Positions 1 through 5,096 of a stretch of DNA of 5,096 bases are shown here, piece by piece. Origin of the DNA: JAQGMO01 sp050954505. GTDB lineage: Bacteria; Pseudomonadota; Gammaproteobacteria; Burkholderiales; Burkholderiaceae_D. Where the stretch lies: positions 1 through 5,096 of the forward strand of contig JBPBPY010000436.1 in NCBI GenBank assembly GCA_050954505.1. The letters are read 5' to 3'. Position 1 is the stretch's first letter. Each line of letters opens with the position of its first letter. Made by a program: the position numbers and the translations under genes. The notes below the pieces were generated by a model. That model ran no database searches. It saw only the letters and a program-made list of their open reading frames with translations, and was not told the DNA's origin.

Positions 1-326
1 CGTTTTTTCTCGTCCAGGCGGGCAAAGTCCTGGCCCAGCAGATTCACCTTGCCGGTAGTGGGCGTATCGAGCCCGCCCAGCAAATGCAGCAGGGTCGACT
101 TGCCCGATCCGGAAGCGCCGACAATAGCCACCCGCTCCCCCTTGGCAATGTCGAAATCGATGCCGCTGAGCACCTTGACCGAATATTTTCCCTGGGTGAA
201 GGTCTTGCCCAGGTCGCTGCAGGACAGGACAATCTCCCGCCGCGCCGGCAGGCCGGCAACGGCAGCGCCCGCTGGCGCCGGCGCCAGGCCTGTCAATACG
301 GCATCGTTGCGATTCATGGTTTCCAT
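1..326 (-). CDS. lolD: LolD, ATPase of the lipoprotein-releasing ABC transporter (3' end outside window)
   Basis: This is the cytoplasmic ATPase that powers release of outer-membrane lipoproteins from the inner membrane to LolA. The 108 visible residues run from Met1 to past the Walker A region. They read ERVAIVGASGSGKSTLLHLL (residues 64-83, Walker A about 70-78), then GGLDTPTTGKV (84-94). The phrase LLHLLGGLDTPT is characteristic of LolD rather than of other MacB/FtsE-like ATPases. The Q-loop, signature and Walker B lie beyond the window. I chose ATG 326, which lies 10 nt after the permease stop with GGA just upstream; an in-frame ATG at 317 (Met4) is equally possible. About 30 Ala/Pro/Gly-rich residues precede the conserved core, longer than in E. 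coli LolD, where the core begins almost at once. It is the second gene of an operon with the permease. Confidence 0.93.
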   Translation of the reverse strand, partial: METMNRNDAVLTGLAPAPAGAAVAGLPARREIVLSCSDLGKTFTQGKYSVKVLSGIDFDIAKGERVAIVGASGSGKSTLLHLLGGLDTPTTGKVNLLGQDFARLDEKK

Positions 327-336
327 GGTTTTTCCA

Positions 337-1602
337 TCACTCATAACGCAAGGCTTCTGCAGGTTTGACACGCGCCGCCCACCAGCTCGGATAAATGGTG
401 GCCACGAATGCCAGCACCACTGCCACCAGGCCAATGGTATACACATCGGGCCAGCGCAGGTCGGACGGCAAGGCGCTGATCAGATAGATATCGCGCGGCA
501 GGAACTGTACATGCAGCAAGCGTTCGATGAACGGCACGATGACGTCGACATTCAATGCCACCAGAATGCCCAGGCCAACCCCGATCGCGGTGCCGATCAA
601 GCCGACCAGTGCGCCCTGGATCATGAAGATCTTCATGATCGAACCTGGCGAAGCGCCGAGGGTGCGCAAAATGGCGATGTCCGCCTGTTTGTCGGTCACC
701 GTCATGACCAGTGTGGAGACCAGGTTGAATGCGGCCACCGCAATGATCAGAGTGAGGATGATGAACATCATGCGTTTTTCGGTTTGCACGGCAGCGAACC
801 AGTTGCGGTTCTGGCGCGACCAGTCGCGGATGAGCAGATCGCCCGACAAGACCCGCGAGAGTTCCAGCGCCACATCGGGCGCCTTCTGCATGTCGCGGAT
901 GCGCAGCCGCAGGCCTGACGGTGCGTCGAGCTTGAACATCTTTTGCGCATCCTCGATATTGACGAAGGCCAGGGTCGAATCGAACTCATAGTGGCCAGCT
1001 TCAAACATGCCCACCACGGTGAACTGCTTGAGCCGTGGAATCACACCGGCCGGCGTGACCTGCCCTTGCGGCGCAATCAGGGTGATCTTGTCGCCCAGGC
1101 CAACCTTCAGGATTCGTGCCAGCTCACCGCCCAGCACAACATTGAACTCACCCGCCCGCAGGGCATTGAAGTCGCCACGCCTGACCTGGCTGGCAACGTC
1201 GGAAACCTTGGGTTCTTCAGCCGGCAGGACACCACGCACGGCCACACCGCGCACCGTATCGTCGCGCGTGACCAGCGCCTGGCCGGAGACATAGGGCGCC
1301 GCGCCGATGACTTCCTTGTTCTGGAAGGCTTCCCTGGCTGTCTGCTGCCAGTTGGGCAAGGCGCCGTAGGCGTCGGAGACTTCGATGTGCGATAGCACCG
1401 ACAGCATGCGGTCACGCACTTCCTTCTGAAAACCATTCATCACCGACAGCACCACGATCAGCGCGGCCACGCCCAGGGCAATGCCCGCCATCGAAATGAG
1501 CGAGATGAAAGAGATAAAGCTGTTGCGTCCGCTGCGCTTGCCGGCACGCGTATAGCGCAGGCCGACCAGCCACTCGAACGGCAGGTTCTTGATGATGCTC
1601 AC
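337..1602 (-). CDS. lolC: Lipoprotein-releasing ABC transporter permease, LolC/LolE family (possibly LolF-type)
   Basis: This inner-membrane permease works with LolD to lift mature lipoproteins out of the inner membrane and hand them to LolA. Its 421 residues match the family (E. coli LolC about 400, LolE about 414). The layout is a short cytoplasmic N-terminus (FEWLVGLRYTR, 9-19), TM1 about 29-55, a periplasmic domain about 58-275, TM2 about 278-302, TM3 about 325-352 and TM4 about 387-408. The family signature DKQADIAILRTLGA (304-317) sits after TM2 as the LolD-coupling helix. A proline-marked loop, PQGQVTPAGVIP (178-189), lies where LolC carries its LolA-binding Hook. The motif NLVSTLVM (293-300) is closer to LolE. 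The start is GTG 1602 because it has an AGGAG seven bases upstream and gives the usual N-terminus. It is first in the operon with lolD. The symbol lolC is the conventional name; LolE or LolF cannot be excluded. Confidence 0.93.
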   Translation of the reverse strand: MSIIKNLPFEWLVGLRYTRAGKRSGRNSFISFISLISMAGIALGVAALIVVLSVMNGFQKEVRDRMLSVLSHIEVSDAYGALPNWQQTAREAFQNKEVIGAAPYVSGQALVTRDDTVRGVAVRGVLPAEEPKVSDVASQVRRGDFNALRAGEFNVVLGGELARILKVGLGDKITLIAPQGQVTPAGVIPRLKQFTVVGMFEAGHYEFDSTLAFVNIEDAQKMFKLDAPSGLRLRIRDMQKAPDVALELSRVLSGDLLIRDWSRQNRNWFAAVQTEKRMMFIILTLIIAVAAFNLVSTLVMTVTDKQADIAILRTLGASPGSIMKIFMIQGALVGLIGTAIGVGLGILVALNVDVIVPFIERLLHVQFLPRDIYLISALPSDLRWPDVYTIGLVAVVLAFVATIYPSWWAARVKPAEALRYE

Positions 1603-1609
1603 TGAAATG

Positions 1610-1614
1610 CTCCT
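1610..1614 (-). promoter_or_regulatory. Shine-Dalgarno of the LolC/E-family gene, deciding a GTG start
   Basis: The minus strand reads AGGAG at 1614-1610, then seven bases, then GTG at 1602-1600. This strong ribosome binding site at ideal spacing is the reason for calling a GTG start. Confidence 0.8.
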
Positions 1615-1682
1615 GATGAAGGCGAAGGCTGTCGAAGAAAAGGCCAGACCCGCGCGCTGGCGACGATTTGCGTCGGTGTGCG

Positions 1683-1688
1683 ATTATA
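1683..1688 (-). promoter_or_regulatory. Candidate -10 element of the lol operon promoter
   Basis: The minus strand carries a perfect TATAAT at 1688-1683 in otherwise GC-rich DNA. It would start transcription near 1676 and leave a leader of about 75 nt before the GTG at 1602. No convincing TTGACA lies 16-18 bp upstream (the 17-bp position reads CCATGG) and there is no extended -10 TG, so it may depend on an activator. The call rests on the hexamer and its position. Confidence 0.5.
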
Positions 1689-1709
1689 AGGCGAAAGCCC
1701 GCCAGCCAT

Positions 1710-1725
1710 GGCCGGCAAGCCGGCC
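1710..1725. repeat. Perfect palindrome in the divergent promoter region
   Basis: The sequence GGCCGGC-AA-GCCGGCC has perfect 7-bp arms with a 2-bp centre. It covers about -34 to -49 relative to the predicted lol operon start, overlapping the expected -35 position. That suits an operator or activator site, but GC-rich palindromes also occur by chance in such genomes. Seen directly; function is inferred. Confidence 0.4.
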
Positions 1726-1789
1726 GTGCAATGGCAACGCTGCCCGCTGGAATGGCAAGCCTGTGCGTGCCGGGCAGGCGCGCATGCCC

Positions 1790-1801
1790 TACAATCTCGA
1801 C
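1790..1801 (+). promoter_or_regulatory. Candidate -10 element of the RpfE-type gene/recJ operon, predicted leaderless start
   Basis: TACAAT at 1790-1795 is one mismatch from TATAAT. Six bases (1796-1801) separate it from the ATG at 1802, so a normal -10 to +1 distance puts transcription start at or next to the A of the ATG. No Shine-Dalgarno lies upstream. The -35 region 17 bp upstream reads GTGCCG, a weak match. Together these suggest a leaderless or nearly leaderless mRNA. Confidence 0.5.
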
Positions 1802-2884
1802 ATGAATCATTTCGACATCCTGCTTGCGTTTGCCCTGCCCCCCTCCGAACTGGCGTCCGACCTGCAGCGTGCTGTTCGCGCGCCGGCGCTGTCCATGCTG
1901 ACCGCACGGGCGAAATCGCAGGTCGCAACCGACCATGATGAATATGCGCGCGCCCTGCCCCATGAAACCTGGCTGGCAAGCCAGCTCGGCCTGGCGAGCA
2001 TGTCGGCAAATGGCCTCTCGAGCAGCCCGCCGCTGGCGCAGGCGGTGCGTGCCGCCTGCGCACTGGAAAAGGAAGACGGCACCTGGTTTGTCCTCACGCC
2101 CGTGCAGCTGCATGTGGCGCGCGACCATCTGGTGCTGGCAGACCGGCGCCAGCTCGAGCTGAGCGAGCCGGAATCGCGCGCGCTGTTCGAGACCGCCCGC
2201 CCTTTGTTTGAAGAATTCGGCCACGCACTGCGTTATGCCAGCGCCAGCACCTGGCTGCTGCGCGCCGACGCCTGGGCCGATCTGTCGACCTCGACGCCGG
2301 ATGCGGCCAGCGGCCACAACATCGATATCTGGCTGCCCAAGGGCGCCGGCGAGCGCGACTGGCGCCGGTTGCAGAATGAAGTCCAGATGGCCTGGCATGA
2401 CCATCCAGTCAACCAGCAACGCGAAGCGCGTGGTGTCAAGCCGGTCAATTCGCTCTGGCTGTGGGCGGCAACGCCTGCCGCCTTGCCACCCGCTGCGGCG
2501 GCTCCGGCGCAGCCGATGCGCTATCCGGGAATCGCCACCTTGCCGGGCTGGTCCGAGGCCCTGGCCGAGATCGCTCTCGTGCGGCAGCTGGCATCCGCAC
2601 CGGCCTGGTCGACATCGATGGCGCCAGCGGCCAGCCAAGCCCTTCATTACGACAGCAGCCTGATTGGCCCGGCGCTGGTGGCAGACTGGTCGAGCTGGCT
2701 GGCACAGCTGCAGCGGCTGGAGTCCGAGGTGTTCCTGCCAGCACTCGAAGCGCTGAAGTCGGGTCGACTCGCCAGTCTGGCGCTGGTGTTTACCCACGGC
2801 ACCCGAACGCTGGAATTCATCGTCAGCAAAAATTCCCTGGCGCGTTTCTGGATCAAGCCGACATTGGGAAAACTCTTCAAATGA
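1802..2884 (+). CDS. RpfE-type conserved protein of unknown function (often labelled phosphoglycerate mutase-like)
   Basis: This 360-residue protein appears soluble: I see no signal peptide or membrane segment. Its conserved-looking blocks match what I recall of the RpfE-type family, named after a gene next to recJ in the Xanthomonas rpf region. They are WFVLTPVQLHVARDHL (95-110), a long central block from DIWLPKGAGERDW (175-187) through NEVQMAWHDHPVNQQREARG (192-211) to PVNSLWLW (214-221), and a C-terminal RTLEFIVSKNSLARFW (335-350). The central block is followed by an Ala/Pro-rich linker (about 222-238). Homologues are often annotated as phosphoglycerate mutases, but I see no motif that supports that enzyme activity. 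The start at ATG 1802 gives the natural N-terminus (MNHFDILLAF); the open frame continues upstream into the intergenic region but without coding support. The stop overlaps the recJ start as ATGA, so the two are probably translationally coupled. The biochemical role is unknown. Confidence 0.82.
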   Translation: MNHFDILLAFALPPSELASDLQRAVRAPALSMLTARAKSQVATDHDEYARALPHETWLASQLGLASMSANGLSSSPPLAQAVRAACALEKEDGTWFVLTPVQLHVARDHLVLADRRQLELSEPESRALFETARPLFEEFGHALRYASASTWLLRADAWADLSTSTPDAASGHNIDIWLPKGAGERDWRRLQNEVQMAWHDHPVNQQREARGVKPVNSLWLWAATPAALPPAAAAPAQPMRYPGIATLPGWSEALAEIALVRQLASAPAWSTSMAPAASQALHYDSSLIGPALVADWSSWLAQLQRLESEVFLPALEALKSGRLASLALVFTHGTRTLEFIVSKNSLARFWIKPTLGKLFK

Positions 2885-4575
2885 CCCGCATTACCACCCG
2901 CAGCTATCCATTTCGCGAAGCCGAAATGCTGCGCCAGAGCGGCGTTCATCCGGTGCTGGCGCGCATATTTGCTGCCCGCGGCCTGTTCGACAAACGCGAG
3001 CTGGCCAGCGAGCTGACGGCGCTGATGCCACCGGCCGGGCTGTTGTGCATCGACGCGGCCGCGAGCTACCTGGCCGACGCGATTGCCGCCGGCAAGAAGC
3101 TCGTCATCGTCGCCGACTACGATTGTGACGGCGCCACCGCCTGCGCCGTGGCACTGCGCGGCTTGCGGCAACTTGGCGCCACGGTGGATTACATCGTGCC
3201 GAACCGGTTTGAATACGGCTATGGCCTCACACCGGAGATCGTGGCACTGACTGCTGCCGAAAAATCGCCGGACGTGATTGTCACGGTCGACAACGGCATT
3301 GCCAGCATCGACGGTGTAGCCGAGGCAAACCGGCGTGGCATCGATGTGGTGATCACCGACCATCACCTGCCGGCCGAGACCCTGCCGGCGGCACGCGTGA
3401 TCGTCAACCCTAACCAGCCCAACTGCGGCTTTCCAAGCAAGAACCTGGCTGGTGTGGGCGTGATGTTCTATGTCCTGCTGGCCCTGCGCGCCGAAATGCG
3501 CCGGCGCGGCGTTTTCGATGCAGCCAGCCAGCCGCGCCTCGATGCCTTGCTCGATCTGGTGGCATTGGGAACGGTGGCTGACGTGGTCAAGCTCGATGCC
3601 AACAACCGCGTGCTGGTGGCGCAAGGTCTCAAGCGCATTCGCGCCGGCCGCATGCATGCCGGCGTGGCAGCGCTGTTTCGTGTCGCCCAACGCGAAGCGC
3701 GGCGCGCCACGCCATTCGATCTGGGCTTTGCCGTCGGTCCGCGCCTGAATGCGGCAGGCAGGCTCGCCGACATGTCGCTGGGTATCGAATGCCTGACCAC
3801 CGATGACGAGGGCCGCGCCTGGGCCATTGCCCAGCAGCTCGACGCCATCAACCGCGAGCGCCGGGTGATCGAAGCGGAAATGCAGGAAGCCAGCCTGGCG
3901 CTGCTGGAACACATCGACCCGCGCGACAACAGCACCATCAGCATCTATGATCCGGCCTGGCACCAGGGGGTGATCGGCATTGTCGCGTCACGCCTGAAGG
4001 ACAAGTTCTACCGGCCCACCATTACCTTTGCGCCTGCCGGGAATGGCTTGATCAAGGGCTCCGGCCGCTCGATACCCGGCTTTCATCTGCGTGATGCCCT
4101 CTACCTGGTGTCGAAACACGCGCCCACGCTGATCGACAAGTTCGGAGGTCACGCCATGGCAGCTGGTTTGACGATTCGAGAGGAATCGCTGCCTGCCTTC
4201 ACGGCCGCCTTCGAAGCCGTAGGTCGCGACTGGCTGACGCAAGGTCAGCTCGAGCGGGTCCTGGAAACCGATGGGCCGCTCGGCGATGATTATTTTTCCA
4301 CGCAATTCATTGAATTGATCGATGCGCATGTCTGGGGCCAGGGCTTCATGGCGCCGGTGTTCTGCGATGAGTTCAAGGTCATCAACCAGCGTGTGCTCAA
4401 GGAAAAGCATTTGAAGCTCACGCTGGGCAAGGATGGCAAGCAGTACGATGCGATCTGGTTCGGCCATGCAGAGGCACTGCCGGCGCTGGTACGCCTGGCA
4501 TATCGACTCGACGCCAATGAATACAATGGCGTGACGAAGGTACAGTTGATGGTGGAGCATGCGGAGCCGGCCTGA
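2881..4575 (+). CDS. recJ: RecJ, single-stranded-DNA-specific 5'-3' exonuclease
   Basis: RecJ degrades single-stranded DNA 5' to 3' in RecF-pathway recombination, stalled-fork processing, mismatch repair and base-excision repair, using a Mn2+/Mg2+ centre. The 564 residues compare with 577 in E. coli, so the gene is full length. The DHH domain shows motif I VADYDCDGATA (77-87), VDNGIAS (136-142), the name-giving DHH in ITDHHLP (158-164), and LVALGTVADVV (226-236). Next come GPRLNAAGRL (286-295) and, in the DHHA1 domain, HQGVIGIVASRLKDKFYRPT (361-380), GSGRSIPGFHLRDAL (393-407) and KFGGHAMAAGL (420-430). The C-terminal OB-like domain follows (about 455-560) with WGQGF (485-489). All expected metal ligands appear to be present. 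ATG 2881 overlaps the upstream stop (ATGA), with a purine run GGGAAAA about 10 nt upstream, so coupled translation is likely. Confidence 0.97.
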   Translation: MTRITTRSYPFREAEMLRQSGVHPVLARIFAARGLFDKRELASELTALMPPAGLLCIDAAASYLADAIAAGKKLVIVADYDCDGATACAVALRGLRQLGATVDYIVPNRFEYGYGLTPEIVALTAAEKSPDVIVTVDNGIASIDGVAEANRRGIDVVITDHHLPAETLPAARVIVNPNQPNCGFPSKNLAGVGVMFYVLLALRAEMRRRGVFDAASQPRLDALLDLVALGTVADVVKLDANNRVLVAQGLKRIRAGRMHAGVAALFRVAQREARRATPFDLGFAVGPRLNAAGRLADMSLGIECLTTDDEGRAWAIAQQLDAINRERRVIEAEMQEASLALLEHIDPRDNSTISIYDPAWHQGVIGIVASRLKDKFYRPTITFAPAGNGLIKGSGRSIPGFHLRDALYLVSKHAPTLIDKFGGHAMAAGLTIREESLPAFTAAFEAVGRDWLTQGQLERVLETDGPLGDDYFSTQFIELIDAHVWGQGFMAPVFCDEFKVINQRVLKEKHLKLTLGKDGKQYDAIWFGHAEALPALVRLAYRLDANEYNGVTKVQLMVEHAEPA

Positions 4576-4619
4576 TCGGCGCTGCTTCTGCGTACCGGCC
4601 AGCGTCGATGGCAAAATTT
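4575..4619 (+). terminator. Stem-loop immediately after recJ, possible terminator
   Basis: The arms ATCGGCGCTG (4575-4584) and CAGCGTCGAT (4600-4609) pair as a 10-bp stem with one G-U and a 15-nt loop. The stem begins on the last base of the recJ stop codon. Downstream is GGCAAAATTTCC rather than a clean T run, so intrinsic termination would be weak; it may instead protect the mRNA 3' end. Confidence 0.4.
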
Positions 4620-4669
4620 CCTTATTTCATTATTGGTAAGGAAAGATCAATTTTCCTGAATCTTTGATC
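4617..4669. repeat. AT-rich cluster of overlapping inverted repeats
   Basis: TTTCCTTA (4617-4624) and TAAGGAAA (4637-4644) form perfect 8-bp arms around a 12-bp spacer. GATCAA (4645-4650) and TTGATC (4664-4669) form a second pair. AGGAAA (4639-4644) can alternatively pair with TTTCCT (4652-4657), so the structures compete. The stretch is clearly AT-richer than the genes on its left. It may be an operator/promoter region for the following gene or part of the recJ 3' end. The repeats are seen; the role is unknown. Confidence 0.45.
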
Positions 4670-4852
4670 AGGCAGCGGCATTTTTCTGGCATGCTCGGCC
4701 GTATGGTTGCCTTTTGGGCAATTACCTCCCCGCCGAACCCATGATGGCCGCGCCGGACGATGACGCTTGGTCTCTGATGCCGAATCCCCATCGGTGCCAA
4801 AGACAGGGACAGATCGGGTTCTTTCAATCAAGTCATTCACGAAGAAAGAAGC

Positions 4853-5096
4853 ATGCCTCATCCCTCCTCATCACTTGCGCGTCCTCACCGGCCGTCGTCA
4901 ACGCCCTACGCCGCGCAGGGCAGATCTTCAAGGCCCGCCTTGCAGCGCAGCCATACGACACCACCTGCAAGGTCCGATCAAGACACCATGCGCGAACGTG
5001 CAATCGATGTCGTCAAGGCCGCCCGAGAGCGCGGCAAGTTGACCAGATTGATCGAGAGCGACAAGGAAATCGTCGTCAAGGAACGCTACAGGGATT
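4853..5096 (+). CDS. Unidentified protein, N-terminal 81 residues (3' end outside window)
   Basis: I do not recognise this gene. The frame is open from a stop at 4775-4777 to the window end, and ATG 4853 is its first start codon, preceded by the purine-rich GAAGAAAGAAGC. Residues 1-41 are unusual: 9 Ser, 8 Pro, 6 Arg and 3 Thr with no acidic residue, for example MPHPSSSLARPHRPSSTP. From residue 42 the composition changes to charged, probably helical sequence, such as RERAIDVVKAARERGKLTRL (47-66) and IESDKEIVVKERYRD (67-81). A disordered, basic, Ser/Pro-rich leader before a folded domain recalls type III secretion substrates, but it also fits other disordered N-termini, and a later start at Met46 (4988) is possible. 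The frame is preferred to the overlapping one ending at 5042 because it stays open and its later part looks like normal protein. Confidence 0.55.
   Translation, partial: MPHPSSSLARPHRPSSTPYAAQGRSSRPALQRSHTTPPARSDQDTMRERAIDVVKAARERGKLTRLIESDKEIVVKERYRD

Noticed and set aside
49..918. A 289-codon plus-strand frame over lolD and the permease gene.
   Set aside because: It is the antisense of two clear transport genes and its translation is His/Gln/Asp/Arg-rich without a family match.
1412..2797. A 461-codon open frame on the minus strand spanning the lolC start, the intergenic region and the RpfE-type gene.
   Set aside because: It crosses two well-supported genes and a promoter region. Its translation is rich in Arg, Gln, Gly and His with no recognisable domain, as expected from the antisense of GC-rich coding DNA.
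2461..2880. An upstream in-frame extension of recJ starting at 2461.
   Set aside because: It overlaps the RpfE-type gene in another frame, and RecJ homology begins at ATG 2881 with a typical ATGA junction.
2647..3963. A 438-codon open frame antisense to the end of the RpfE-type gene and most of recJ.
   Set aside because: The sense strand encodes RecJ with every motif in order; the antisense product is low in recognisable structure and is a codon-bias artefact.
4622..4861. A 79-codon minus-strand frame in the gap after recJ.
   Set aside because: It has no recognisable domain, spans the AT-rich inverted repeats and overlaps the start of the partial plus-strand gene. I cannot support it as a gene.
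4767..5042. A 91-codon plus-strand frame overlapping the partial gene at the right edge.
   Set aside because: Its second half reads as Pro/Arg/Ser/His-rich out-of-frame sequence, while the frame starting at 4853 gives plausible helical protein and stays open to the window end.

Overview
The window looks like chromosomal core DNA from a high-GC betaproteobacterium, most likely of the Oxalobacteraceae/Burkholderiales type. The reasons are the GC-rich third codon positions, the close packing of genes, and the gene set: a Lol lipoprotein-export operon beside an RpfE-type protein gene and recJ. The taxonomic placement is inference from gene content and protein flavour; no rRNA or marker comparison was possible.

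Left part (1-1602, minus strand): a lipoprotein-export operon read leftwards. A LolC/LolE-family permease starts at GTG 1602 behind a strong Shine-Dalgarno. It is followed, after a 10-nt gap, by lolD, whose N-terminal 108 residues are in the window. Their products form the inner-membrane ABC machine that extracts mature lipoproteins and passes them to the LolA chaperone. The permease mixes LolC-like and LolE-like features and may be a single LolF-type subunit.

Middle (1603-1801): a 199-bp divergent intergenic region. It holds a perfect TATAAT on the minus strand for the lol operon and a TACAAT on the plus strand placed so that transcription would begin at or next to the ATG of the next gene. 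It also contains a perfect 7-2-7 palindrome, a 21-bp-spaced direct repeat and a longer-range inverted repeat.

Right part (1802-4575, plus strand): a two-gene operon. The first gene encodes a 360-residue RpfE-type protein of unknown biochemical role. It overlaps recJ (564 residues, complete, all DHH/DHHA1 motifs intact) by ATGA. RecJ is the 5'-3' single-strand exonuclease of RecF-pathway recombination, mismatch repair and base-excision repair.

End (4576-5096): a stem-loop at the recJ stop codon, then an AT-rich stretch with several overlapping inverted repeats. Last comes the start (ATG 4853) of an unidentified gene that runs off the window. Its first 41 residues are Ser/Pro/Arg/Thr-rich with no acidic residue, unlike the core genes before it. 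This edge is the least ordinary part of the window. The rest is well-known housekeeping DNA, and I see no clearly new multi-gene system.
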